From Bacillus sp. IITD106 (GTDB lineage: Bacteria; Bacillota; Bacilli; Bacillales; Bacillaceae_C), in contig NZ_JAIAZY010000014.1 in the NCBI RefSeq assembly GCF_019459225.1, forward strand, positions 29,539 through 93,538: DNA of 64,000 bases, read 5' to 3'. Below the pieces are notes generated by a model. That model made no database searches. It was not told where the DNA came from and worked only from the letters and a program-made list of their open reading frames with translations. Position 1 is the stretch's first letter. Every line of letters begins with the position of its first letter. Below, piece after piece: positions 42,682 to 52,555 of the stretch. A program made the position numbers and the translations under genes.

Positions 42682-43569
42682 ATGGATATTTCATTAGTCG
42701 GGAGCATTAACATCGATCTTGTTTATCGCGTTCCTTATGTTGTAAATAATGGAGAAACACTTCATAGCTCGTCCCATAGCATTCACTACGGCGGGAAAGG
42801 GGCCAACCAAGCTGTAGTGGCAAGCCAGCTAGGAGCAAATGTTCATTTTATTGGAAAAGTTGGCAAAGATGATTTTGGTGAACAAGCTCTTAATAATTTA
42901 AAAGATAAAGGCGTGTATATTGATTCTGTCCAGAAAGAAGGAGCTACTGGGCAAGCGATTATTCAAGTGACAGATGCAGGGGATAATGCAATCGTTTTGT
43001 TTCCCGGCGCAAATTTTTTAGTGACTCCAAATCAAATTGAACAAGAAGCTGATCTCATTTCAGCGAGTAAGGCACTCCTACTACAGCTCGAGGTTCCAGT
43101 AAATACTGTTGAAAAAGCAGCGGAAATTGCAGCTCAACATGGGAAAATCGTTATCCTTAATCCAGCACCTTCGCAAAACTTGCCAGAGTCTTTATTAAAA
43201 AATGTGACATTTTTAACTCCGAATCAAACCGAACTTGCACAGCTGACAGGTATTGAAACGACGACAGAAGAAAACATTCGGTCAGCATGCAGCTTATTAT
43301 TGGATAAAGGAGTCGGAACGGTAGTCGTTACACTTGGATCTAAAGGTTCTTTTTATATGAATCGTGAAGAAAGTGGCTGGGTTCAATCGTTACGTGTTGA
43401 TGCGGTAGATACAACTGGAGCGGGAGATGCTTTTAATGGAGCATTAGCAGTAGGAATTTGCAGGGGTGATTCGCTTCGAAGTTCGATAGAGTTTGCCACG
43501 AAAGTTGCCGCTTATGTTGTTACTCAAATGGGGGCACAACCACTTATCCCACATTCAATTTTAGAATAA
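42682..43569 (+). CDS. rbsK: Ribokinase
   Basis: The 295-residue PfkB-family kinase phosphorylates ribose to ribose 5-phosphate. It has the N-terminal GSINIDLVYRVP, the GGKGANQAV signature and the C-terminal DTTGAGDAFNGAL signature with the catalytic Asp. It is the last gene of the operon and would use the ribose freed by the nucleoside hydrolase. No ribose ABC importer (rbsDACB) is present, which supports riboside rather than free ribose as the imported compound. Confidence 0.9.
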   Translation: MDISLVGSINIDLVYRVPYVVNNGETLHSSSHSIHYGGKGANQAVVASQLGANVHFIGKVGKDDFGEQALNNLKDKGVYIDSVQKEGATGQAIIQVTDAGDNAIVLFPGANFLVTPNQIEQEADLISASKALLLQLEVPVNTVEKAAEIAAQHGKIVILNPAPSQNLPESLLKNVTFLTPNQTELAQLTGIETTTEENIRSACSLLLDKGVGTVVVTLGSKGSFYMNREESGWVQSLRVDAVDTTGAGDAFNGALAVGICRGDSLRSSIEFATKVAAYVVTQMGAQPLIPHSILE

Positions 43570-43573
43570 CCAT

Positions 43574-43617
43574 CGTAGCTCTTCGTATTTGTTGCGAAGC
43601 AGCTACGCTTTTTTTTC
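43574..43617. terminator. Bidirectional terminator after ribokinase
   Basis: A 12-base interrupted stem (43574-43585 with 43594-43607) is followed by eight T residues on the plus strand. The converging minus-strand gene ends within the hairpin, its stop codon at 43603-43605. Confidence 0.82.
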
Positions 43618-43986
43618 CAGATGTATGTTTTTATACCTCCCAAATAAATAATAACGGAGCAATTCTTCTGTTCTATTTCTAAGCCTAGGATTAAAGTAAT
43701 TATGCTCTTCCTCGTAACCTTTATAAACGAACATATACATTGTAAACGCATCATCTGATTTAAGGCGCTCTACCTTGATATGATTTTTATGCAAATACCT
43801 TTTTACTTCAGCTAAATCCTTCTGAATGGCTTTCATTGCTTCTTCAATTAATTCCAAATACGGTTTTTTCAATTTAAAGGAGCTTTTATTTACTACAATT
43901 AAATCCCGGTTCAATACGGTGAGCAACATAGGTAAATAAATGGCCTGCTCAATGATATCCCGGTCCCCGGTTGGGATTCTTGTCAT
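43603..43986 (-). CDS. yhjD: YhjD-like protein, 127 residues
   Basis: This small soluble protein is basic in its C-terminal half (RNRTEELLRYYLFGRYKN), with helices KKPYLELIEEAMKAIQKDLAEVKRYL and the block DDAFTMYMFVYKGYEEEHNYFNPRLRNR. That pattern and the position downstream of comK resemble YhjD of B. subtilis. No motif suggests an activity. The identification comes from memory of the family and is moderate. Confidence 0.6.
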   Translation of the reverse strand: MTRIPTGDRDIIEQAIYLPMLLTVLNRDLIVVNKSSFKLKKPYLELIEEAMKAIQKDLAEVKRYLHKNHIKVERLKSDDAFTMYMFVYKGYEEEHNYFNPRLRNRTEELLRYYLFGRYKNIHLEKKA

Positions 43987-44177
43987 TTGTCACGCACCTC
44001 CAAAATAGAACATACGTTCCCTTAATGATACTAAGAAAAAAAGTGTATAGCAAGAGGAAAATGCTGCCATTATTAAAATGGGCTTAAAAAAATTTTCTCC
44101 TTTACGAGCAGGAAAAATACTTAGGGTGTCGAAGTATTGTACAATGGAATAGAATTGACAAGAAAGGGCGATAAAAC

Positions 44178-46169
44178 ATGACATCGAAACTAGGAATTAA
44201 ACCTGAAGATTTATATCAATTAAAATCAGTGGCAGACCCACAACTATCACCAGACGGAACAGAAGTAGTATATGTTGAAACACATATTGACGAGAAGAAA
44301 AAAGACTATGTTTCTAATGTATTTTACATAAACTTGAATGATAAAATTCCTCAGCAATGGACTTTTGGAGAACATAAAACAAATTCACCTGTTTGGTCGC
44401 CAGATGGCAGTAAACTAGCTTTTGTATCAACGAGAAATGGCAAGCCGCAAATTTTTGTTCTTTCTAAAGCAGGAGGAGAAGCGAAACAAGTGACAGATTG
44501 TAAAAACGGTGCAACATCGCCAGTCTGGTCACCGTGTGGAAAGAAAATTGCCTTTTCCGTAAAACTTGGCAAAGACGAGACCATCAATGATAAATATGAA
44601 AAGGATAAGAAAGACGACAAAGAACTTAAACCGCTTGAAATTGAAAAAATGAAGCATAAATCAGATGCAGGCGGATTTCTTGATATGGAGCAATTTTCTC
44701 AAATTGCGATGGTCAATTTAGAATCTGGAGATGTGGAGCTTGTTGTGGAAGGCAAACATAATTATCAGCTTGGTACATGGTCTCCAGATGGAAAATACCT
44801 TGCTTATACTGCAGACTTAACAGAAGATCTAGATTTTTCATTTATGAGTGATATATATTTATTAGACTTGGAAACGAAAGAAGTACGCAAGCTAACGGAA
44901 GGAACAGGGATGTTTTACCAAACATCATGGTCTCCAAACAGCCGCTACGTCGCATATGTCGGAAGTGAAAGAGAATTTGAAAATGCGACACATGCTAAGC
45001 TATGGATCTATGATTTGGAAAATGACAAAAAAACATGTGTAACAAGTGAATTCGATGCGCCTGTTGGTGATTTTGTTGTTGGTGATTTCCTACAAGGTGT
45101 TGTAGCACCACGAGTACAATGGTTAGAAGATAATGAAAGCTTTTATTTCCAAGTAACAGATCACGGAAATACGTCTATTTATTTTGGAAATCTCTCTGGT
45201 GAGTTATATCCAGCTATTAATGATGATCAATACGTGTATGGTTTTTCCCTCGATAAGAAAAATGATAAAGCAGTTGTCGCCATAAGCACGACGACCAATC
45301 CAGGGGATTTATTTTATGTAAATTTAAATACTGGTGAAAAAGAACAGCTTACAAACGTAAATGAAGAATTTTTAAAAACGAGAGAATTATCTGTTCCTGA
45401 AGCGATTGAATTTGAAGGAGCAGATGGCTGGAAAGTAAGCGGCTGGATCATGAAACCAGTTGGATATGAAGAAGGGAAAATATATCCGCTTATTCTTGAA
45501 ATCCATGGTGGTCCGCACGCCATGTATGCAAACACGTATTTTAACGAGTTCCAAATTCTTGCTGCTCAAGGTTTTGCAGTTCTTTACACGAATCCTCGAG
45601 GAAGCCACGGTTACGGCCAGAAATTTGTTGATGCGGTCCGCGGCGATTATGGAGGAAATGATTATAATGATTTAATGGCTGCAGTCGATTATGCATTAGA
45701 AAAGTATGATTTTATTGATCAAAATCGTCTCGGTGTAACAGGTGGAAGCTATGGCGGCTTCATGACAAATTGGATCGTCGGCCATACAAATCGCTTTAAA
45801 GCTGCTGTTACTCAACGTTCTATCTGTAACTGGATTAGCTTTTACGGCGTAAGTGATATTGGCTATTATTTTACAGACTGGCAAATTCTCGCGGGACTAG
45901 ACGATATCGAGAAGCTCTGGAACCATTCACCGCTTAAATATGTTGATAATGTGGAGACTCCACTGCTCATTTTACACGGGGAAAAAGACTATCGCTGCCC
46001 AATTGAACAGGCTGAGCAGTTGTTCATCGCTTTAAAACATCGTAAAAAAGAAACAAAATTCGTACGCTTCCCTGAATCCAATCACGAACTTTCAAGGAGC
46101 GGAAAACCAACATTAAGAATCAATCGACTTGAGTATATTAGAGATTGGTTTGTAGATTATCTATTATAA
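44178..46169 (+). CDS. S9 family serine peptidase (YuxL-like acylaminoacyl/dipeptidyl peptidase)
   Basis: The 663-residue cytoplasmic peptidase has an N-terminal beta-propeller with recurrent WSPDGSKLAFVS-type blades (about 20-390) and a C-terminal alpha/beta-hydrolase domain. The catalytic triad is Ser524 in GGSYGGF, Asp604 in HGEKDYRC and His636 in ESNHELSR. It cleaves short peptides or acylated amino acids. AAGGGCG lies before the ATG. It is a single gene with its own terminator, separating the backbone from the sugar region. Confidence 0.9.
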   Translation: MTSKLGIKPEDLYQLKSVADPQLSPDGTEVVYVETHIDEKKKDYVSNVFYINLNDKIPQQWTFGEHKTNSPVWSPDGSKLAFVSTRNGKPQIFVLSKAGGEAKQVTDCKNGATSPVWSPCGKKIAFSVKLGKDETINDKYEKDKKDDKELKPLEIEKMKHKSDAGGFLDMEQFSQIAMVNLESGDVELVVEGKHNYQLGTWSPDGKYLAYTADLTEDLDFSFMSDIYLLDLETKEVRKLTEGTGMFYQTSWSPNSRYVAYVGSEREFENATHAKLWIYDLENDKKTCVTSEFDAPVGDFVVGDFLQGVVAPRVQWLEDNESFYFQVTDHGNTSIYFGNLSGELYPAINDDQYVYGFSLDKKNDKAVVAISTTTNPGDLFYVNLNTGEKEQLTNVNEEFLKTRELSVPEAIEFEGADGWKVSGWIMKPVGYEEGKIYPLILEIHGGPHAMYANTYFNEFQILAAQGFAVLYTNPRGSHGYGQKFVDAVRGDYGGNDYNDLMAAVDYALEKYDFIDQNRLGVTGGSYGGFMTNWIVGHTNRFKAAVTQRSICNWISFYGVSDIGYYFTDWQILAGLDDIEKLWNHSPLKYVDNVETPLLILHGEKDYRCPIEQAEQLFIALKHRKKETKFVRFPESNHELSRSGKPTLRINRLEYIRDWFVDYLL

Positions 46170-46173
46170 GATG

Positions 46174-46218
46174 AATGGCTTGAGAAGTGGCAAAAACTTC
46201 TTAAGCCATTTTTTTATT
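46174..46218 (+). terminator. Terminator of the S9 peptidase gene
   Basis: AATGGCTT pairs with AAGCCATT (46174-46181 with 46203-46210), with an inner GAAG/CTTC pairing, followed by seven T residues. Confidence 0.82.
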
Positions 46219-46327
46219 TTATAAACGAAGCAAAAACAAAAATGCATATACAAAAATAAACAAAAGAATGGTACATTATTATCAGAAGAATAAAAAATCT
46301 TTATCTATAGAGGGAGGGGAAGATGCT

Positions 46328-47801
46328 ATGTTTACCATTTCAGATGTTCGCACTGAGTACAAGAAAAATCCAATAGGAATAGATGTTGAGAAACCAAGAA
46401 TTAGTTGGAAAATGGATTCGGATCAAAGGGGAATTGTTCAATCAGCCTATCAAATTCAGGTGGCAGAAGATCAAGATTTTGAAAATGTAATTTGGGATTC
46501 TGATGAAGTGAGATCCGATGAGAACATCCACATCGAAATTAAGGACTTACAAATGAAAACTCGAACACGTTACTATTATCGTGTCCAAGCTTGGAATCAG
46601 CATGGGGAAGGAACTGGATGGTCGGAAATTTCGTTTTGGGAAACTGGGTTGCTTAGTAAGGGCGAATGGAAGGCTGAATGGATTAGTGCTCCAAGTGATT
46701 TGGAATTAGTTGAAGACACTCAAAGCCCCATTTTGCGCAGAAGCTTTAGTCTGAATGCTCCTGTCGCATCTGCACGTATTTATGCAACCGCTTTAGGAAT
46801 TTATCATCTGCATGAAAGCTTGGGTTGAATATATTCGCAGTCAGGGGGAAAACGAGTTTCTATGGAATACAGGCTTCCATTTTGGCGACTGGCTAGCCCT
46901 TGATTCAAAGCCAGATAGTTATGTCGGAGCTACTGACCGTGATTATATCGCAACAGCGTTTTATGCATATTCCACTTCATTGCTTCAAAAAACAGCTGAG
47001 ATACTAGGAAAATCTCAGGATGCGGAGCAATATGCTGAGCTTCACACAAATATTGTAAATGCTTTTAACGAGGAATTTGTAACGCCTGCAGGCCGCCTTT
47101 CAGTGCCAACGCAAACAGCCCAACTCCTTGCTTTAATGTTTGAATTGGTAGAAGGAAAAGCAAAAGATCGCGCTGTAGAAAAATTAATGGAATTATTGAA
47201 AGAGAGTGATTTCCATTTAACGACCGGCTTTGTAGGGACACCTTACTTAAACCATGTATTAAGCGAAAATGGCCAAAATGATGCTGCCTACAAACTGTTG
47301 TTTCAAAAGGATTACCCTTCTTGGTTATACCAAATTACAAAAGGTGCCACCACCATTTGGGAGCATTGGGATGGCATAAAAGAAGATGGAAGCTTTTGGA
47401 GTGCTGACATGAACTCCTTTAACCATTATGCATATGGAGCGATTGGAGATTGGTTGTATCGTAAAGTAGCAGGCATAGATTTGGATGAACAATACCCAGC
47501 ATATAAGAAGAGTATTATTAAACCGCTTCCTGGTGAAGGATTATCGTTTGCTAAAGGAAAACTAGAAACAATGTATGGAACGATTTCCTCGAGTTGGACA
47601 AAACGTGATGATGGGAAGATGGAGGTAGAAGTAACAATTCCGGCTAATACAACAGCTGAAATTATTCTTCCTAATGCATCTGGGAAACAAATATTTGAAA
47701 GTGAGCTTCCTTTAGAGCAATCTAACGGGCTTTCAGTAACTTTTGATAGAGATCAAGTAAAGGTGTTGGTTGGATCTGGAGAATACCGTTTTATTTATTA
47801 A
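46328..47801 (+). pseudogene. Alpha-L-rhamnosidase (GH78) remnant with large internal deletion
   Basis: The first part (46328-46828, GGAGGGG before ATG) encodes the N-terminal GH78 domains with the Fn3-like IRTEYKKNPIGID-type opening. It breaks off after residue ~158 at ATALGIY, runs a few foreign codons and stops. The second part (46812-47801, other frame) is the C-terminal half of the alpha/alpha-barrel plus C-terminal domain, starting at MKAWVEYI. Roughly 400 central residues, including the general-acid motif (DCPQRDE-type), are missing. The catalytic base region TTIWEHWDG remains. The gene cannot make an active enzyme. Confidence 0.85.
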
Positions 47802-47963
47802 TCTCTAGAAAGATAATTCTACAGATAGCTACTATCTCATGTGAAAGTACCACCTAATACAGTTGCAAACATTTCTTTAAACATTCAAAAAGGTGGCTAA
47901 ATAAAGTACTAAGCTGATAGATTATAAGTATAGATGAGGTAAAAACAGAAAGGGGTATAACTA

Positions 47964-48797
47964 ATGGCATTATTGCAAGTGAATTTTATGTCAAAATCAT
48001 TAGCAAGAACGGTCCCAATGAATGTCATACTACCTGTAGATAAAATGACGTTTCCAGGTATGCCGGTAAGGGAGGATAAGCCATACAAAACATTGTATTT
48101 ACTCCATGGAGTTTTTGGCAACTATACAGATTGGGTCACTGGAACAAATATTCAGAGATGGGCTGAGGAAAAAGATCTTGTTGTTGTCATGCCTTCTGGG
48201 GACAATATGTTTTATGTGGATAATCCAGGAGTCAACAATTTTTATGGGGAGTTTATTGGTAAAGAACTAGTAGAGATTACAAGAAAAATGTTTCCTCTTT
48301 CCCATAATAGAGAAGATACATATATTGCAGGTCTTTCGATGGGTGGGTATGGTGCAATTAGAAATGGTTTAAAATATCATGACACATTTGGCTATGCAGC
48401 TGGGCTTTCTTCTGCACTTATTATTGACGGGATTGAAAATAGAACAAATGATGTTTCATTTTTCTTGGAAAGTCGTGCCTATGCAGAAGGGTGTTTTGGA
48501 GATCTTACAAAAGTTGCCGACAGTGATAAAAATCCTAAATGGCTAGCGAAAAAGCTTGTTGAGGAAAATGGGAATATCCCAAAAATCTACATGGCATGTG
48601 GCGATAAGGATTCCCTTCTTGGTGCAAACCAAGATTTTAGAAATTATCTAGAAGAACTAGGAGTAGATATTACATATGAAGAAGGACCGGGAGCCCATGA
48701 CTGGGATTTCTGGAACCGATACATTAAAAAGGTAATAGATTGGCTTCCTCTTGAGCAAAATGTAGCAGGCATTAATAGCGGTAATGTCGGAATCTAA
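47964..48797 (+). CDS. Esterase of the tributyrin/S-formylglutathione-hydrolase-like family
   Basis: The 277-residue alpha/beta hydrolase has the oxyanion start LYLLHGVFGNYTDW, nucleophile Ser125 in GLSMGGYG, Asp214 or Asp216 in CGDKDSL and His245 in GAHDWDFW. It lacks a signal peptide. Its N-terminus MALLQVNFMSKSL is typical of intracellular Firmicute esterases that remove acetyl or feruloyl groups from oligosaccharides. AAAGGGG precedes the ATG. Its place after a rhamnosidase remnant and before a sugar importer suggests sugar-ester deacylation. Confidence 0.85.
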   Translation: MALLQVNFMSKSLARTVPMNVILPVDKMTFPGMPVREDKPYKTLYLLHGVFGNYTDWVTGTNIQRWAEEKDLVVVMPSGDNMFYVDNPGVNNFYGEFIGKELVEITRKMFPLSHNREDTYIAGLSMGGYGAIRNGLKYHDTFGYAAGLSSALIIDGIENRTNDVSFFLESRAYAEGCFGDLTKVADSDKNPKWLAKKLVEENGNIPKIYMACGDKDSLLGANQDFRNYLEELGVDITYEEGPGAHDWDFWNRYIKKVIDWLPLEQNVAGINSGNVGI

Positions 48798-48811
48798 GTT
48801 GATAGCAATGA

Positions 48812-48850
48812 AGTAACCAACCGATTTTTATCGGAATGGTTACTTTTTTG
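48812..48850 (+). terminator. Terminator of the esterase gene
   Basis: AGTAACCA-CCGAT pairs with ATCGG-TGGTTACT (48812-48825 with 48830-48844), followed by six T residues. Confidence 0.85.
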
Positions 48851-49274
48851 TTTTATAGAAATGACATTCCTGCCACGATAAAATTTGGTATAAAACTCCG
48901 TTAGCCCACTAATTCTCGAATATATCAAAATGAAAGCAGAGTTAATCGAGAATTCTATCTTATTTCCCAAATATAAACATCTGTGGTCCGTTTTAATTCC
49001 TTATAGCACCTCCAATATTCAATTTCCATCCTCCAATAGTTCTGAAATCAGATATTTAATTTCCAGCAATTGTGTATAAGGTCTCAAATAATAAACATAT
49101 AAAGTCAAAAATTAACCAATTGTAGTCAATATTAGACATTAAGAAAAGTCAAATAAATCAATATAATGAGAATTAATAAATCTTATTGACGAGAAGGAGG
49201 TCATTTTTTGATAATAATCAAACAAAAAAGGAAATGGTGGTAGGTGAATATTTATTTCATAGAAGGAGATTTTT
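48851..49274. other. Intergenic region before the first sugar importer
   Basis: The stretch holds an inverted repeat AATTCTCGA/TCGAGAATT (48911-48919 and 48946-48954), whose words resemble minisatellite 1. It also holds a possible promoter with TATAAT at 49162-49167 and a weak -35 TTAAGA 17 bases upstream. A strong AAGGAGG at 49194-49200 precedes a TTG frame of only 11 codons (about 49209), which could be a leader peptide. Nothing else was recognised. Confidence 0.45.
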
Positions 49275-50228
49275 ATGAGAACGATGATAGCAAGAGAAAC
49301 ATCGAATGTTGAACAGATAAAGTTAGGACAAAAAGAGAGTAAGAAAAGGAAATTTAAAGAGGATTTGACAGGTTATTTATTTGTAGGGCCGATGCTAATT
49401 GGAACTATGTTATTCACATTAATGCCCGTTGTCATTTCGTTATTTTTAAGTTTTACAGAGTGGAACTTTCTGGCAGGGCTTACACGTGAAGCATTAACGT
49501 TTGTTGGGGTGGAGAATTATCAAAAGCTAATGAAGGACCCAATTTTCACCAAGTCATTAATGAATAATTTCATCTTTATTTTGCAAGTTCCAATTTGTAT
49601 GGCTATTTCTTTAGTGATTGCCTTAATTATCAACAAGCAAGTCTATTTTAAAGAGTTTTTTAAAGTCATTTATTTTCTACCTTTTATTTCAAGTGTTGTT
49701 GCAATATCAGTTGTCTGGATGGTCTTATTCCAGCCTTCCTTTGGCCCAATAAATCAGGTGCTTATGAGCATAGGAATTGACAATCCACCAAGATGGTTAG
49801 GGGATGTGAAATTTGCATTGCCTTCGATCATGATGATTGTGATATGGGCTGGAATCGGATTTAACTTAATTATTTACTTAGCTGGTATACAAGGGATTCC
49901 TACTGAGTTATACGAAGCTGCGGAAATAGACGGTGCCGGCGCTTGGGCAAAATTCAGGCAAATCACTTTACCGCTTATTACACCTACAACTTTCTTTCTG
50001 TTAATTACTGGAGTCATTAATTCTTTTAAAGTGTTCGACATTATTAATGTTGTAACACAGGGCGGCCCTGCTAACTCCACATCATTGCTTGTTTATTATT
50101 TGTATCAATCTGCTTTTATTAACTTGAAAATGGGGTACGCATCAACCATTGCCTGGGTATTATTTTTTATCATCTTTATCATTACCTTCATTCAATGGAA
50201 ATTTCAGAATAAATGGGTTCATTACTAG
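49275..50228 (+). CDS. Sugar ABC transporter permease 1 (MalF/UgpA type, CUT1)
   Basis: The 317-residue membrane protein has six to seven spans. The EAA coupling loop EAAEIDGAGAWAKFRQITLPLI lies near residues 213-234 and contacts the ATPase. GAAGGAG precedes the ATG. It forms an importer with the next permease and the binding protein downstream. No ATPase gene is present, so a shared MsmX-type ATPase is expected. The unusual order is permease, permease, binding protein. Confidence 0.88.
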   Translation: MRTMIARETSNVEQIKLGQKESKKRKFKEDLTGYLFVGPMLIGTMLFTLMPVVISLFLSFTEWNFLAGLTREALTFVGVENYQKLMKDPIFTKSLMNNFIFILQVPICMAISLVIALIINKQVYFKEFFKVIYFLPFISSVVAISVVWMVLFQPSFGPINQVLMSIGIDNPPRWLGDVKFALPSIMMIVIWAGIGFNLIIYLAGIQGIPTELYEAAEIDGAGAWAKFRQITLPLITPTTFFLLITGVINSFKVFDIINVVTQGGPANSTSLLVYYLYQSAFINLKMGYASTIAWVLFFIIFIITFIQWKFQNKWVHY

Positions 50229-50237
50229 GAGGACGTT

Positions 50238-51065
50238 ATGGGTGTAGAAATAAAAAAATTAAGTATGACAATTATTATGGGGATATTTGGGATATTTATG
50301 GTCTTGCCTTTTCTATGGATGCTAACCACATCTTTTAAGTTAGAATCGGATGTATTTAACTACCCTATTGAATGGATCCCGCCAACCTGGAATGCGATTG
50401 AAAATTACCAAGAGGTTTTATTAGGTAGATATCCTTTCTTTCTATATTATTGGAATTCTATTAAAGTAACTTTAGGAACAACATGTCTTTCTGTATTAGT
50501 TTCAAGCATGGCGGCATATGGTTTTTCTAAAATTAGGTTTCGAGGCAGTAATCTATTATTCTTTATAGTTCTTGCTTCTATTATGATTCCATCACAGGCT
50601 ACGTTGGTTCCGCAATTTTTGCTATATCGTTCATTAGGATTATTCGATACTCATACTGGATTAATTTTACTAAATAGTTTTAGTGTTTTTGGTACATTTT
50701 TGTTAAGGCAATTTTTTATGGGGATTAGTAATGAATATATAGAATCTGCGAAAATTGATGGTGCAGGGCATTTTACGATCTTTTTTAGAATCGGATTGCC
50801 ATTATTATTACCTGCAATCGCAACATACGGGATTCTCCGTTTTATCTGGACTTGGAATGATTATCAATATCCGTTAATATTTTTACGTTCAGATACAAAA
50901 ATGACATTGCAACTTGGTTTGGCGCAGTTTGCTGATTTAACAGGTGTTCACTACTCACTTGTCATGGCGGGTTCTGTTATAGCTATACTGCCACTTTTAA
51001 TCATCTTTATCTTTGGTCAAAAGCATGTTATCGCCGGGATTCAAGCAGGCGGGTTGAAAGGATAA
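50238..51065 (+). CDS. Sugar ABC transporter permease 2 (MalG type, CUT1)
   Basis: The 275-residue protein has six spans and the EAA loop ESAKIDGAGHFTIFFRIGLPLL near residues 172-193. It starts nine bases after permease 1 with AGGAGG upstream. It pairs with permease 1 as the heterodimeric channel. The C-terminal AGGLKG tail is typical of MalG-type subunits. Confidence 0.88.
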   Translation: MGVEIKKLSMTIIMGIFGIFMVLPFLWMLTTSFKLESDVFNYPIEWIPPTWNAIENYQEVLLGRYPFFLYYWNSIKVTLGTTCLSVLVSSMAAYGFSKIRFRGSNLLFFIVLASIMIPSQATLVPQFLLYRSLGLFDTHTGLILLNSFSVFGTFLLRQFFMGISNEYIESAKIDGAGHFTIFFRIGLPLLLPAIATYGILRFIWTWNDYQYPLIFLRSDTKMTLQLGLAQFADLTGVHYSLVMAGSVIAILPLLIIFIFGQKHVIAGIQAGGLKG

Positions 51066-51145
51066 AGTTTTTACTATAAATGGTGTTCATGAAATATGAT
51101 AACGGTTTCTTTCAAAAAAAGATAGACTACGGGGGATTAAAGAAA

Positions 51146-52492
51146 ATGAAAAAACGATTTGCAATAATTATTGTTTCTATTGTATTGATTCTCGTCGGAT
51201 GTAATCAAGGAAGTGGTTCAAAATCCAGTAACGGGAAAGAAAGTTCCAATAACAATGATGAGGTAGTAACGATAAAATTTCACCACTGGTACGATACAGT
51301 GGATGAAAGATTGGATCTTGTAATTGAAAAGTTTGAAGAAAAAAATCCAGGCATTAAAGTTGAAGCTGAACGTCTTGATCCAAAAGGGGCAGACGAAGCG
51401 ATGAAAGCATTAGATTTACTTGCGGCGTCTGGTGATCAATTAGACGTTATTATGCAGCCAGATGCTACAAACTTTTCTACGCGTGTCGGAATGGGCTTGT
51501 TTGAGCCACTAGATTCACTCTTAAAAGAAATGGGTGTGAATCCGAAGGACGAGTTTATAGTTGATATGACGAGTGCAGATGGTTCCTATTACGGTCTACC
51601 TGTTCATTATTTACCATGGCTTACGATTATAAATAAAGATTTACTAGATAAGGCTGGTCTAGAGGTGCCAACAGACTGGACGTTTGATGACTTTTTGACT
51701 TATGCAAAAAAGTTAACAGATGATAGTGGAAAAGGAATGGATAAGCAATACGGTACTTATTTTGCAGACATGTATAGTCCTTTATATTATATGGCCTTGT
51801 TTAACCAGGCTGAAAATAGCAGGATTGTTACGTCAGACGGTAAATCAAATGTGAAAGATCCTAATGTAAAAAGGTCATTAGAAATACTTGAACAAGCAGA
51901 AAAGATCGATAAATCAACATTGTCATATTCGGATAGAGTCTCGCAAAACCTTCATTATGCATGGCCGTATTTTAATCAGAAAGCTGCGATGAACCTTTTA
52001 GGTGGTTGGATGATTTCTCGAGTTGGAGGATATGCCCAATATCCAGCGACATTTACGACAGTGTTTGCACCATTTCCTAAAACAAATAAAGATGATGAAA
52101 TCTTACTACCAGCAAATATAAATACAGTTTCAGTTGCTGCAACTTCAAAACATAAAGAAGAGAGTGCAAAATTTGCCTACTTTTTAGCGACAGAAGGGGT
52201 TATTCTTCAGGAGAAATACTTATCAAACTGGACGAAAGCGAATACAGATGAATTAGTTGATGTCATTCTAAGCAAAACGGACAGTCCCGAATTTGTAGAT
52301 GGAGAATCACTAAAAAATGTATTGAAAATATCTAAACCAACACCTTTGACTTTTACACCAGCCTACTATATAGAAGCAGAAAATGTATTTAAGGAACAGG
52401 TTGAATTATTTTTATTAGATGATCAAGATATTGACACAACGATTGAAAAAGCAGATGAAGCTGTTCAAAGAATTATAGATACGAATAAATAG
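51146..52492 (+). CDS. Sugar ABC transporter solute-binding lipoprotein
   Basis: From ATG 51146 the 448-residue protein has a lipoprotein signal with the Cys19 lipid site (LILVGC), a Ser/Asn-rich linker and a type I extracellular solute-binding domain (VTIKFHHWYDTVDERLDLVIEKFEEKNPGIKV). This start is preferred to 51080, which adds a non-signal extension, although the GGGGG ribosome site is a little distant. It captures an oligosaccharide outside the membrane. Given the rhamnosidase and esterase upstream, a plant-derived glycan fragment is a fair guess. Confidence 0.87.
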   Translation: MKKRFAIIIVSIVLILVGCNQGSGSKSSNGKESSNNNDEVVTIKFHHWYDTVDERLDLVIEKFEEKNPGIKVEAERLDPKGADEAMKALDLLAASGDQLDVIMQPDATNFSTRVGMGLFEPLDSLLKEMGVNPKDEFIVDMTSADGSYYGLPVHYLPWLTIINKDLLDKAGLEVPTDWTFDDFLTYAKKLTDDSGKGMDKQYGTYFADMYSPLYYMALFNQAENSRIVTSDGKSNVKDPNVKRSLEILEQAEKIDKSTLSYSDRVSQNLHYAWPYFNQKAAMNLLGGWMISRVGGYAQYPATFTTVFAPFPKTNKDDEILLPANINTVSVAATSKHKEESAKFAYFLATEGVILQEKYLSNWTKANTDELVDVILSKTDSPEFVDGESLKNVLKISKPTPLTFTPAYYIEAENVFKEQVELFLLDDQDIDTTIEKADEAVQRIIDTNK

Positions 52493-52501
52493 TATGATAT
52501 T

Positions 52502-52540
52502 TGTGTCAAGGGCTTCTTCAGCCCTTGACACATATTTTCA
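52502..52540 (+). terminator. Terminator-like hairpin after the binding-protein gene
   Basis: A perfect 13-bp stem (52502-52514 with 52520-52532) with a five-base loop has only a short TATTTT tail. It ends the importer operon. Confidence 0.7.
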
Positions 52541-52555
52541 GAAAGGGATGATCGT

